Part shown: piece after piece, positions 28,501 through 52,589 of the stretch
How the letters are laid out: each line of letters opens with the position of its first letter
Position numbering within the stretch: the stretch's first letter is position 1
Source of the DNA: Acorus gramineus
Taxonomy: Eukaryota; Streptophyta; Magnoliopsida; Acorales; Acoraceae
Length of the DNA stretch: 64,000 nucleotides
Assembly (NCBI GenBank): GCA_030737835.1
Contig: CM060854.1
Span: forward strand, 8,256,860 to 8,320,859
Reading direction: 5' to 3'
Made by a program: the position numbers and the translations under genes
Notes under the pieces: model-generated
What the model was told of the DNA's origin: nothing
The model's input: only the letters and a program-made list of their open reading frames with translations
Database searches by the model: none

Positions 28501-31500
28501 ATTAACCTTCGGGGGTTGTCCCGTTCCATCAAGGGTTGTCTTTCGTTTTTCCTTTTTAAAATTTTTTGGAGATCTCGTCTCCTTGTTCGGGGGCATCTTT
28601 TATTAATAAGAATGCTCCTATGATTCCTCTAAAAAGAAATAAAAAAATTGAGTGTGTTTCTTCATGGACTACTTTTTGAGGAGAGTACCCACACATTGAC
28701 TACATTGTTCTCGCCTTTTAGTTTTTCTAGCATTAGAAAATCGCGCTATAAAATGATGGTGGGTCCCACAAGGCAATCTGATCGACCTATGGGAGTATGG
28801 GTACAACCAGTGAGCCCTCTTGACAAAAAAAAAAAAAAAAAAAATTGTGGCCCTCTTTTGTCAAATGACCAATATACTTTCATGAGCATATGTTAGTTTA
28901 GGCATGGAGAACATAAATTTGCCGTATCGCAAGACAAAGAAAGTAAAAAAAATCCAACCAACAGTATATAACAAAAAAAGTTCCTGTGTTCTCGGAAGAA
29001 ATTGCACATTTTGTCTATAAAATAGGGGCTTACTTGACAAAATGAATAGCTGTAAAGTCCACCAGATGTAAGATATAAAAGTGTACTCACCATGAACAAA
29101 TATTGCCGGCCCATCATGTCTGCTGTAAACATGAGCAGAAACTCTTCCTCCTCCTCCCCCACCATAACCATTACCGCCTACAGCAGTAATTTTGCCATTT
29201 CCCTTCCTGTTATCATTAGAGAAGAGATAATATACAATAAAGGTCATGGCAGCAAATATATCCTATGTTTAAGAATATAGACAACATTAAATAGAAGCCA
29301 TCTGGCTGCACACATTCATATAGATCTGAAATCTTGACAACAACATTTTGTATGGAAACTTGACACCTTAAAAGATGCAGCCTCTCATGCAACACTTCCA
29401 TGCAGGTCTCTAGAAGAAATGATGTGCCATGTAACCACGGCACCAAATGAGTGACTCTTTCCTTTGGAAATAGCCAAAAAAAAAAAAAGAAGAAACATTT
29501 ATACAATTTTATTTTCACTTGTAAAGGTGTTGTACCATATGAGCATTTTGAGTATTCCTCAATATGTGTGATTACTGCTCCTACACATCATTTAAAATAT
29601 CCTAGAGAAAAGCATTTGGAAAAAGATTATCTTGGTGACCAACCCTGTGTATGCTTTATAATTTGGATGCAGACAGTAGCTAAATTATTCAGTTTCTTTC
29701 CAGCCACACTAATCAGACACATAGAGCGGGACACTAAACTACGGCTATAAAATTATTTTAAAAGAACCATATAGGCGTATTAGATATGCATCCATCTCTT
29801 ACATTTTTTTCGCTCGCTGACAACTACTATCTCTTATCCTTTCCTATCTGCAAGGTAATCAGGCTTTCAACTAAAAAACATTCATGTAAGGAAAGGGCAT
29901 GCAGCTTTCTATGTTTTCAGAATCTGATGTCCCAGCATGGACAAAAACATAAATCATCTCTCTATTTTTCAAAAGCAAGGATTGAAACCAGGACAAATTC
30001 TTTTACAGGAACCCTGGTGATTAGAACAAGTAAAAAGGAGCACACAGTTATCTTGAACCAGTATGGTTGTTCCAAAGAAGAAGCTACTACAGTGTACAAC
30101 CAGGAAATTCTCCTTGGCGGTGACCCGCCTTCTAGCATCATGGGTGTTAATTGGAAAGGGTCATATTAACGGCTTTAGGCATTAACTCTGGGATGTTTTT
30201 CCCTCCCAGAGGCCCTTCTTTTACTCTTGTTTTGTTTTATAGTGATCCATTATCTCCTTAAGTTCAACAGGTAATTTTCATTAATATAGTTGCTCTTACC
30301 CGACCTGCTCATCTCTTTTTGCGTATGATTGTATATTTGGAGTCTCGGAAGAGTTTCATCCCTGGATGCGGTTTTTGCATTAAAAGTTTTATTGATAACC
30401 CTGTTCGTTTTCAAGAGAACAATAGGCTATTGTTTTACTTCATTAAGGCAATTCTCATTTGTATTTTTTTACCCTCCTAATATCTTAGTATCTTACAAGT
30501 AATTTTACTGTTGTTTGGCTGTCTTTGGAAGAATTTTATTCATGTATATGTCATATCTTTACTGTTTTTATAAGTGGATAATAACACAGTATTTTACTAT
30601 TTTTCTTCTTTTTTCAAGGAAAGGATAAGATGTTTCACATAATATATTACAAGTCATAGAGAACATCTGGAGGAACATGAAAGAAAAGGAAGTCTTCCAA
30701 GAACGAAAGAAAGAGAAAACCAAAAATCCACTCATATAAAGGGAACAACAACCCAAAATACATGCTCACGAGTCACACCACAAAGAACAGCCACCCTCTC
30801 TAACCGCACTATCTCAACCCCAGCGATTAATTTGCTCTTAAATAACCTACACTTCCTTCCCATGTGTTCTAAAAAGAATTGACTTTGCATGAAGTTTTTC
30901 TCATTTCTTGTAAACCATATGACCTAACACACAGCAAAGCGAATAACTTTGATGGACTTGCCTTTGTAGCTCATATCCCCCTTCTTGTTCTGCTTGTCAA
31001 AGATGAAAGATACCCCGATTTGAACAATGGATGTAAACATGATCATTCCAAGAGGAATTCCCTAGCCTCTTAATAATGGCACAATGAAGAACCTTACACT
31101 CCCTTCCCATCCCAACGCAAGCACCCTAAATACATCTTTGACCACAATCTTCCCAGAATTCATGAACCTTCACCAAAGTGCCAGCAACTAGCCACATCTA
31201 CCATTGAGCAATCATATCCACTCATCTCCCTAGCATCTTTTCCAATGCTTGCAAAAATCCTCCTCTTACCCTCATTCCATATTTCCTAGACCTATGCAAA
31301 AGAATGATTCTCCAATATATCCTTTGGAAGCCAATCCCTATCCCATCCACTCACAGAAGCATATAGAAGAAAAGTGACGCCAGACATGCATGCCACCTCA
31401 AAACCTCACTCTCAAACAAACTAGACAAAGGCATGGTAACACATAACAAACCACCCTAAATCCCAACATAAATGTTTACAAGTCCTTCACATTCAGCAGT

Positions 31501-32674
31501 GAGCAACTGGAAAAACGACAACGACAAAGCCTTTATCCTAAAAATTTAAGGTAGGTTACATAAATCATTTTTCAACAATTCCATTAAAATCATGTCCTCT
31601 GATAATGTACAGTCAATATGTCATTCCTTATTGTCATCATCCAAATTTGTTTGTCTTCCCCTTTTCTAAAAACCCCTTCAACAACAACCATCTCCTGTCT
31701 CGTCACACATCCATCTTGATTTTACTTAACCATATCTACCTTCTCTTCAAAAATAAAACACACTAACCCGTGAGATATCATTGGTCTTATATCTATCCTA
31801 TAAAAATTCTCTCTCAGTTTTTCAGACATCAGACAATCAGACAAAAAAAAGCCAATGAAAATCACCAAAACAAAGAAAGCCGATAAGTATGTAATTACAT
31901 CTTAAGACTCTGGATATAGATGCTCCCGCCCGATCCACCGCCACCAAGAAGCCCACCATCCGCGCCATCCGCAGAGACGGTACCATTCATCTCAATCATC
32001 TCATTGACTTGCAACATGATAGTTCCCCCACCCCCACCACCATGATCCTCCTCACGACTAATGCTCCCTCCCTTACTCCCAAAGCTCACGGGCTTCATAA
32101 GCGAGTCCCACGCATAGGCATCCCCTCCCCACACATCCTCAGGCAGCTTCTTCTTGTCCTTGTTGCAACACGCCCCGCGACCGCCGTGCCCACCCCCGGC
32201 CCCATCCGAAGACGAGGGCGTCCCACTGGTCTGCTCGGGGGGCGCGCCGGCCAGTCCCGTCGTGTTGACAACCGCCCCATCCCCGAACGCCGCGTTGGCC
32301 GCGTCGAGCGTGAACGCCCCCACCAAGATTGACGCGTTGTCACCGAGAGCAAAGTCCCCGGTGATGTTGACGATGACGGCGCAGCCGGGGACGGAGCAGC
32401 TGAGGACGACGTCGGGGAGGATCTCGAAGCTCCCGTTGCCGCGTAAGGAGACGCCGGCGTCGAGGACGACGCTGTGTTCGAGGCGGCAGAGGGTGTCGAA
32501 GGAGCCGACGCCGCCGATCCCGGCCTCGCAGGAGGAGGAGGGGGGGATCGGAGGGGACGGGGACGGCGGAGACGGGGGGGAGTAATCGAAGAGGGAATCG
32601 GGGAGGATCGAGAAGGTGTCAGCGGCGGAGGTCGTTAGAGAGATGAAGAGGATGGCGAGGGAGATGGAGGACAT
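7503..32674 (-). CDS. Large glycine-rich, cysteine-module, multi-pass membrane protein (At5g11700-type), 22 exons
   Basis: Exons in order of transcription: 32674-31899, 29206-29091, 26913-26705, 23737-23618, 19874-19746, 19656-19531, 17996-17941, 17860-17761, 17543-17426, 17279-17070, 16080-15729, 14692-14599, 13942-13834, 13388-13117, 13018-12891, 12690-12456, 10259-10071, 9939-9653, 9529-9364, 9264-9022, 7828-7737, 7650-7503. They sum to 4275 nt (1424 aa), and every junction is GT-AG and in frame. Residues 1-19 look like a signal peptide. Residues 30-50 are Pro/Ser-rich. The ectodomain has repeated Gly blocks near 165, 215-250, 270, 605 and 720. A Cys-rich EGF/TNFR-like module spans about 790-860 (CPKGLYGIFC, ECPSGTF). 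A strong membrane helix lies at about 875-895 and further hydrophobic segments at about 985-1005 and 1267-1400. The protein ends LFWQS. The length and layout match the plant family whose members are named only 'glycine-rich protein'. Its function is not established, and I infer a cell-surface or endomembrane location. Confidence 0.93.
8254..8430. repeat. Near-perfect tandem duplication, 88-bp unit
   Basis: Copies 8254-8341 and 8342-8430 differ by a few bases and one inserted A. Both begin TTATTGCCTAATGGAGCA and end ATTACATAAGC. The duplication lies in intron 20 of the glycine-rich protein gene. The high identity implies it is recent. Confidence 0.85.
10631..10912 (-). other. Unassigned 93-codon open frame in an intron
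   Basis: This open frame in intron 16 has a protein-like composition and ends beside an A/T homopolymer at about 10608-10630. One internal stretch (ILSW....GVLNNKD) faintly resembles the start of LINE endonucleases, but the match is weak. It is most likely a transposon remnant. It has no family assignment. Confidence 0.25.
11300..11590 (+). promoter_or_regulatory. TATA-bearing promoter-like or LTR-like segment
   Basis: A strong TATA motif, CCTATAAATAGGC (TATAAATA at 11477-11484), lies on the plus strand inside intron 16 of the minus-strand gene. It is followed by pyrimidine-rich leader-like sequence (CCTTCCATCCCTTCCTCC). It may be a fragment of an LTR or of a captured promoter. No downstream plus-strand gene is visible. 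Confidence 0.3.
20430..20600. repeat. Dispersed repeat copy 1
   Basis: Shares an ordered set of phrases with 31530-31700: AAATTTA(A)GG.T.GGT, AATGTACAGTCAA.ATGTCATT, ATT.TC.T..TCCAA.TTTGTTT and TTTTCTAA.AAC. Both copies lie in introns of the glycine-rich protein gene, in the same orientation. The copy is non-coding as far as can be seen. Confidence 0.5.
20690..21452 (+). mobile_element. LINE 3' fragment (reverse-transcriptase zinc-binding region)
   Basis: The frame beginning near 20755 reads RFKCLIWDSQTPLKIQSFL, which resembles the 'W-x-K-P-x-K-x-x-F' start of the plant zf-RVT domain. After a stop and frame change, a CEFCGSAVETRDHFFFECF-like stretch gives the C-x2-C...H...C zinc pattern. An A-rich tail lies at 21438-21451. 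The copy is broken by stops and sits in intron 4 of the glycine-rich gene, antisense to it. Confidence 0.55.
22811..23352 (+). mobile_element. LINE 3' fragment with poly(A)
   Basis: The frame at 22811-23068 includes CKLFEVETEDADHLFTNCTF, the C...E..DHLF..C zinc signature of plant LINE reverse transcriptases. The segment runs on to an A-run at 23340-23351. It is non-functional and lies in the same intron as the preceding LINE fragment. Confidence 0.55.
24495..25720 (-). mobile_element. LINE remnant (RT C-terminus and zf-RVT)
   Basis: Two overlapping minus-strand frames near 24900-25186 together give the zf-RVT pattern: GPKIPLKINCFMWLVYQG, then YSLCNSAPETAEHLFFLC. A frameshift separates them, so the copy is dead. 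Sequence upstream to about 25720 holds further broken frames of the same polarity. The 3' end is marked by an AATAAAA-type tail at about 24500-24530. It lies in intron 3 of the glycine-rich gene, in the sense orientation. Confidence 0.6.
25985..26330 (-). mobile_element. Short LINE 3' fragment
   Basis: Minus-strand frames include a RARNEAIF-like stretch (split between frames), typical of the W-x-x-R-N-x-x-I-F motif that follows the zinc domain in plant LINEs. The copy is short and frameshifted, so the call is tentative. Confidence 0.35.
27900..28640 (+). mobile_element. LINE 3' fragment
   Basis: Plus-strand frames near 28204-28419 include WLVPHAVCWSIWITCSKRIF, matching the 'P.a..W.iW..RN.riF' region downstream of zf-RVT. 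The segment ends in an A-rich stretch near 28630-28650. It is broken by stops and lies in intron 2 of the glycine-rich gene, antisense to it. Confidence 0.5.
28826..28845 (+). repeat. Poly(A) tract, possible retroposon tail
   Basis: An A-run of about 18-20 bases follows a 180-bp segment that is not LINE-like. It may be the tail of a SINE or processed retroposon. The body is not recognised. Confidence 0.35.
30590..31500 (-). mobile_element. LINE remnant
   Basis: Minus-strand frames are broken, but one stretch reads VIWFTRNEKNFMQS, matching the LINE W..RNE..F motif downstream of the zinc domain. The 3' side ends in an A-rich tail at about 30595-30620. It lies in intron 1 of the glycine-rich gene, in the sense orientation. 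Confidence 0.4.
31530..31700. repeat. Dispersed repeat copy 2
   Basis: Partner of the copy at 20430-20600, in the same orientation with the same order of conserved blocks. It lies in intron 1 of the glycine-rich gene. Confidence 0.5.
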
Positions 32675-32915
32675 GATTGATCGGTGGATGTTGTTGTTGA
32701 TGATCTGATGTTGGAGGTGGTGGTTTTGATGGTTGGAAAACTCATCACATCGCAGAGAAGGGTTTTCGAGAAGTGTTTTTGGAGGAAATGGAAGGGAAGA
32801 GAATGAGAGAGAAAGAGAGAGCCTTTACTTAAAAGGACGCGTGGGATTCGGTTGTCGACCGAAAGGTAGCTAGTGAGAGGGAGGGGTGGCCGAAAACCGA
32901 TTTTTTCTTGCTTTA

Positions 32916-33396
32916 GGAAAACATTCATTTAACCCCCTCTTCTAAACTGCTTGAAATCCATATTAACCTTGATTTTTCTTGAAGTCCACGAAACCTTATT
33001 CTTCTGTGAATCAAAATAATCCATGAGTTAAATTTTTATTGACAGATGAAAAATATTCTGTTTGATTATCCTTAATTAAAAACACAGCATGTAAAAAACT
33101 TCCTCCAATGTGTTAAAAATATGAATCATTTGTAATGATAATTTTATTTTTCTAGATAGGGCAAAAAAATAAAATCATTATTTGCAGAAGGTTTACTGTA
33201 TTTTATATAATTTGTTTTCAACCAGGTTAATCAAGTGAAATATTCGTAGAATATTCATCATTTGTCAATAAAAGTTTAAACTCATTGGATTATTTAAATT
33301 TACACATGTGTTTTCAAGGGGTTATATTGATTTCATAAAAATTCAGGGAGTTTTATGGATTTCAGAAATTTTTAGGGGGTTATTTGAGTATTTTCC
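32916..33396. mobile_element. MITE-like element, copy A, with inverted ends of about 70 bp
   Basis: The left end GGAAAACATTCATTTAACCC and the right end, read in reverse complement, GGAAAATACTCAAATAACCC match. The match continues inward through TGAAATCCATA and TTTTT.TGAA.TC. The 481-bp element has no coding capacity. Its internal order of blocks recurs at 53309-53785 and 62278-62715. It sits just upstream of the start of the glycine-rich gene, about 240 bp from its ATG. Confidence 0.6.
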
Positions 33397-35879
33397 TTTT
33401 ATTTAATGGCGTCTAATTTGATTTATTAGTTCTAACCGACTTGGTCCAAAAATAAGTGGGGATTGTTTCAATCAGAGTTATTTTCTTGGAAAAAATACTT
33501 TTGACATTTTTGTAAACTAGCTGTCACATAACACTATAAATTTTTTTTGGGTAAGAAGCTGGCACGTAATACTATATAATAAATTTTTGATATGATGTCC
33601 CTATTAATGAATTAAATAGGATAGTAACAGTCTTGTGAGTGATAGATCTTTTGTAAGAAGATTGTGGATAAAAATATCTTAGGTGACGCCTATTGTCATA
33701 GAACTCATGGGGTGAAGTTAGACTGAATTAGATTCATGTGGACTTCTATTTTCATTGTGTGTGTCATGGATAGCTTTATTTTTTTATTTTTTTTTTTGTA
33801 TTGATCAGTGTGCTTTTTTTTTCTTAGACAAATATGTCGATAATACTCGAATTCAACTCTTTTCATTATAAAGGTGCACCTCTCATATCATATCAAGAAG
33901 AGCACAGTTTAAATTTAACTAATACGAGTTTTTGATATCAGGAACTATAGTCCACCAATGTACCAAAAAATAAATGTAATAATTAAACTACGATTTTTTT
34001 GTGAAAAACTGATATGATTTTTTTAAACCAACTAATATCTACGTCGTTATGTAAACATGTAAAGTCCAAGAACCCCTTGAAAATCACAATGAATATATGC
34101 ATAGCTTTTAAAATTAATTATGTTAAGCATTCATTTAACACGGTATCCAAAATATTCATGTTAAACAGTTATACTGTTTTACTCCGTCTTGGAAATACCA
34201 TTTTTAATGAAAAAATGTTAATCCTCAGGGGAGATGAAACCAGTGATTACATTTGTATTTGTTTCAAGTGATACTGATAAATATTTCCATGATTTGTCTT
34301 TCCTTTCTATTTTCCTCTTCTCTTTGGCTTCTTTTAAACTATTGTTTCCTTGTTTTCCTGTTTATTTACTTCATTTATATGGTATGAGGGTATTTCTTGT
34401 TACAAGATTATGGGTTGATATTATTCAATATATTAAACAAGTAATGTTATGACTTTATCACAATGAACCAATTATGGTTTTATTACATATACAAAATTAA
34501 AGTGATTACAATAAATAATGTGTCCTAGCTATGCACGTGTGACTTCTTAAAGATCCCGCCCTCGAGGAGCCACTCGAGTGCCAAGTAGCCTCACATCTTC
34601 ATTCTAATTTTTGTACATAAATGATTTATGTGAAAAAAAATTCTAATAAAATAAGAACAATAAAATATAATAATAAAAATAATATCAATTTATGTACTGT
34701 AATGTTAGTGTTGTGAAACCCAATTTCTCTCTCTCCCTTCTAATTTTATTTCATTGGTATTATAGTGGAAGATAGACTGCATTTTGTCATCTGTCATCTC
34801 TTACACTTTTTATACTACACAATTGTCATTTTCATTATTTGACATGGATACATATCGCAGCTTGATACATAGAAAGAGACGCTTATCATCAAAAATCTTC
34901 ATTTATAAAAGTTCAACAATGCTCATTGGAGAAGCTAGCTTGGTTCTTTAGAAAAATTGAACAATCTTTGTTTAGATGGGATTTGAGCCAAAAGATTGAA
35001 CAAATAAAAGATCATTCTTAGATGGTTAGGTGGTGTCTTGTATTTATTGATCTTAGTTTATCATTTAAGAGGATGTAATTATTCACATCAATCAATTTAA
35101 TTTTTTTTTTATAGGAAAAATGAATTTTCCCTAATGAATTTTCCCTGGACCTTCCTTGAAGATGTGGCATTTCCAAGCAAGAAACATAAAAGTGACATCA
35201 AACAATTCAATCACATTTTTGGTGTCTCTATCAATTCAAAACAATTTCGAAAGACGTGCTTCATTTTATCAAATTGTCAACAAACCATATCTTTCAAACC
35301 ATTTTTATTTGTTAAGTTAATCATAGGCTTTGAAACATTAGGTGTCACGGTTCTAAAAAACTAGAAACCAATTATTCACTTGAGTATCATTTATAGGTAA
35401 AAATTTGATACCGCAATTTATAGAGAATCAAATGCAATTTCAATTTTTTATTGAATCCCTCTCATAACTTTATTGAGAATAAAACATTTTTTCAATGTAT
35501 AAATAATTCTTTTATAGTAGAGACAAGATCTTTACTGGCACAATGAGACTAGTTTTACTGATATGACCCTTTTATTCAATTGAACATTAATGATTCCAAT
35601 CATATTTAAATGGAGTGTTAATAACTGATCATTGAAATCATTGGAGTTCTTCTTCAATCAGGCTTCATTATTTATTTTCTGAAAAATATGTCTTGGATAG
35701 GATGTCAATTATATGGTGCAGCCTTTACCACCTGCATCAACACTTCCACATCTGCAGAAGACAAGACACTTTTTTATATAGGTCCTCATGCTGAGCAGGA
35801 GGAGTGACCCTCGCATCTCAATCCCACCAAATTGGTATCGAAGAAAGTGGTTGACATGACCACTTTGGAAGTTGATATT
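33397..35879. other. AT-rich intergenic DNA, no gene seen
   Basis: No exon-like frames with splice signals. An open frame at 35134-35364 has no recognisable family and no supporting flanking exons. Confidence 0.4.
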
Positions 35880-36425
35880 GGCATTTCCAAGCTCTTGTTA
35901 ATTGTGTTTTATGTTTTCAAAAGTAGTTAATGTCTTGTAAATTGTATTGTTCCATTCCCATATTTTGGAATGGAACAAAGTCTTGTAATTTGTGATCAAA
36001 GTTTTAGAAAATGTACTTTTGTTTTTAAGGTATGGGAATGTGACAAGTCAACATAGAAATTGTTGATCTTTATAAGACTTGTCCCCTCCCTTGACCTATA
36101 TAAACTCTCAAAGTTGAATGAGAATGGAAGTCAAGTTTGATTAAAAAAATTCTCTACAAAGTGAGTATAAGAGTGGATTATCTCGAGTGCAAACTTTCTC
36201 TCTAATCTTTCTTCTTGTAATCTAATTGTGAACCAGTTGAAAGTAGTGAGAGTTTCTCTTATCTTCTTTTGTTGATCGACGATTCGTAGGAGGTGGTGAG
36301 TAACTCTCTTATCCTCTACATTCGATCCGGCCGATCCGATTGGAGTAGCGAGATTATCTTCTATATAAGGTTACATCTCCTCTTTGAGAAGGTGTTCCCT
36401 TATCAAGGAGGGTAGGAAGAAGAAA
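35880..36425 (+). mobile_element. LTR-like segment with TATA box and hairpin
   Basis: CTATATAAAC near 36102 is followed by leader-like sequence rich in TCTCTTATC/TCTTC phrases, as in the R-U5 region of Copia LTRs. Just upstream, AATTGGTATCGAAG (about 35830) resembles a methionine-tRNA primer-binding site in altered form. No gag-pol frames and no second LTR were seen. It could be a solo or rearranged LTR, or a stray promoter. Confidence 0.35.
35947..35978. repeat. Perfect hairpin, 12-bp arms
   Basis: TTGTTCCATTCC at 35947-35958 and GGAATGGAACAA at 35967-35978 are exact reverse complements around an 8-base loop. The hairpin lies upstream of the TATA motif in the LTR-like segment. Confidence 0.8.
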
Positions 36426-38364
36426 AGGATATTTTTTTCTTCCTTTTTTGATGTTTGTAAAAATAATTAAATGTTTGATATTTTTGCATGTATAACTGTT
36501 TAAATGTTAAATATATGTTTTCACAAGTTTAAATTATTTAAATATTAAATGTTCGAATGTTAATTGAATGCTTAACAAATTTAGATAGTTTGAATTTTTT
36601 TTCTCATATTGTAGATGGTAGAAAAACTGAAATTTCTGCTATCACAGATGTAAATTCAATTTATACATTCTCTATGATTTTTAGGCATAAGTTGTCTTTC
36701 TGCCTTCAGAAGATGTGAATCTTATGTTTGTACTTTCTCGTTTTATTTGAAATGTTAAGGCAGTGGCCCATGTGTTTATAATCAACCATTATTTAAGTGC
36801 TTGGGGATCAGATAATCACTGTCTTGATTTTTTCAACATGATTTTGAATCACATCAATTGCTGCATTGTTTTTTAAAGAAAACTTGAAGCTGTGTCACCT
36901 GACTCACCTCTTTTTAAAAGAACAAAAGATTGGTATGACGCCATTAATTTCTATTAGAAATAAAATCAAATCAGGATTATGATGTAGCACATACTTGACA
37001 TGTCTAAATCAAAATTATTACCTTTTTTTTTTGAGAGGGTCAAAACAATAAAAAAATCAATTAATGTTTTTCAAAGGGATTTTTACATACATGCCATTGG
37101 TGTATTTCAATTTTGTCAAAATACCATTGTTAAAAATCGTTACGTATAATTAACATGAAAAATCTTTAGGTGAGTGCATTGATGCCCGTGTGGTCATATT
37201 CCGTTTACAGAGGTTGAACAACTTCTTTTTATACAGGCCTTAAAATGTCATATGTATCCCTGATAACACGTATGCATGTCTTTTTAACTTCTAAGCCTCC
37301 ATTCCATCTCTTCAAACTCCCTCTTTCCCATTGATCCTTTCAATGCTTCTCTTGAACTCTACAATTATTAGCCAACAAAAAAAATTTGATCTTTGATCCT
37401 CTTCAAACCATTGTTTCAAACCAACCCTATTCATGAACACTTGATCATCCAGATCATCTTCAACTGTGGATGGCTGACAAACCCCTTTACTTTTGTGGTC
37501 TGGATGTCTGTTAAAGAAATAAGCAAGAGAAAGAAGATCAGCAAGTGTGTACGTTAGAGGTTAATAATGAGCTTCAAGTGCTTGTTAAGTAGAGATTGTG
37601 CATATGTATGTCAAGTGTTTGATTAAATGCATAAACAATTATTTATGTTCAAAGAATTTGAGATTGCGATTTCTTGGCATGAGTTAAGGACATGCATCAT
37701 AGTGCATTTGAGTTGAAAAAACAAATCCACATGTTTGATTAGTCGATAAATGTGAAAATAAAAGCGATGATGGTAAACATGTTGTCAATGAAAGAGAAGT
37801 TGAAAGTGAAGAAGACGGAAAAGTAAAAAGCATTCTTGTCTTTTTACACGCCATGATTACTCTAATCACGTTTAAAGATAACATGTGATGAAAATGTACA
37901 TCTGCACTCATATATTTTCGCATATAATGATTTTTAATCGAAATATCTATAAGCAAAAATCCACTTCTTAAATTTATCTGTTAAAAAAATCATTAAAAAT
38001 TGAGTGTGTTATTAAATTACTTCTAAACTACTTCCAAGGTCAGATAAAACAACAGAACCAATGTTTTTTTCCTAAATTTGCCTGAAACCACCACAGGCCA
38101 GGCTCGCAGACCCCGAATTTTCCTTCCATTTCCACGTCATCGTGTGCGATCTCTGTCGGTCTTCGGTCTTCCAATCCTGCCTGTAAATTTTAATGTTATT
38201 ATTAAAAAAAAAAAAAACTGTACAGCGAGAGAGTGGAATACAAATACAATACAGACCATACAGCTGTAAATTATAATGTGATTTTAGAAAAAAAAAAAAA
38301 ATCCAACTGTAGCTGTTTAACCTGTACTGTGTTGTATTGACAGATTTTTATAATAACAAATTCA
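36426..38364. other. Upstream region of the NDR kinase gene, no other gene seen
   Basis: AT-rich sequence with A and T runs. The kinase promoter and 5' UTR must fall in its last part, but no confident TATA box was identified. Short frames here are not convincing. Confidence 0.4.
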
Positions 38365-38365
38365 C

Positions 38366-38391
<26 letters not shown>
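38365..38391 (+). repeat. (GA)n microsatellite in the 5' UTR of the NDR kinase gene
   Basis: About 13 AG dinucleotides run directly into the ATG at 38392. GA repeats in plant 5' leaders are known binding sites for BPC/GAGA-binding factors, so a regulatory role is possible but is an inference here. Confidence 0.8.
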
Positions 38392-51310
<12,919 letters not shown>

Positions 51311-52589
51311 CACACACCCAGTTTATCATGCAAATTATTATTGGAACGCGAGAGCCCTCAAGTGTGGCTATGGCACTTCCCTGCTTGTTTTTAGCCAGGT
51401 CTCTGCCATGTCTATGTTTCAGGTGAGTTGTCCAACAAGCATTTTTTTATTTTATCTTATTGTACCACCAAACCAGGGTATAATTGTACAGAAGCATCTT
51501 AAGTTAGGAGATGCTCTATAATTCCTGGAATAGTTAGGGGTTATTTTGAGAGAATTTTATTTGATTTTTTTGGCAAGTGAGTTGTCCTGGCTGCCCAGGT
51601 TGGTAGAGGAAAACCTGCCTTCTCTTGTGGCAGTTTCTGGTCTGTTATCTTCTTGCTGAAAGGGTTGGAATAAGATACATTATGTGCTGATTCTGTTTCT
51701 TCTCATGATGTAGTGTAATATTAGTGACTTATATTATTAGTTATTATTTTTTTACAGTGTTTTAAGTGCGGCTGCTGCCAATGTGAGGCCTAGCGCTTGT
51801 TTGATAAGGAGATGAGTGGTGGAATAAGGGGATGATTGTGGGAATAAGTGGGGAGGATAACTTATCTTGTTTGGTATAAAAAAAAATTGAGATAAAGTGT
51901 GGATAATTGTTTCGATTTTGAAATGAAAATTGAGATTTGTTTGTTCTATTGGAAGGTTAGAATAATATTTATCTCCTCTTTTTGTCTCAATTTTGATAAA
52001 TGTAAATATGGATAAAATTGATAGATTTTATCTCTTTTAAAATTAGAATAATTTATCTTTAAAATATTAACCCCTTCTTGTCAAATTAGGGTGCACATTA
52101 TATTACATATGTGGCATGTATCATCCAAATGCAGTACTTGCGGAGTGTATAGTCTTATGATCATGTGCACATGTGGACCTGTGGTATTTCATGTTGAGAA
52201 ATAATTAATCTTTTTCACACGTAGTTACGATGAAATCAAGCAAATTAATTAATTAAATATTAAATTAAATTGTAAAAACTATGAAATTTTTTTTAATCTT
52301 AATATACTTTATCTATGTTACTAACCATGAGTATTTTTGAAGTTTTCAACTTTGTTTGCAACGCTTTTACACGTTTTTATTCTTAAGAATTTATGAAAAT
52401 TTATTCTTAACCTAAATCATTATTTTAAGTTGTGCATGAATGCTTTTTTGAAAGGAATTTGTCAAACAATTTAAAATGTATATTAATGTACTATTTAAAT
52501 ATTTTTTAATAGGATTATTTTAACAAATAAAGTATTCGAGTATTTTTACAAATAATAGTAGAGCGTCACACAGTCTCTTTTGTAGCCTT
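51311..52589. other. 3' flank of the NDR kinase gene and intergenic DNA
   Basis: Contains the kinase 3' UTR, whose end is not determined, followed by AT-rich DNA. No further gene is seen. Confidence 0.4.

Noticed and set aside
32009..32585. Long plus-strand open frames of 107 and 143 codons, and an 85-codon minus-strand frame in another phase
   Set aside because: They lie over the GC-rich first exon of the glycine-rich gene. GC-rich coding DNA produces few stops in other frames, and the products look like Pro/Ser/Arg-rich shadows.
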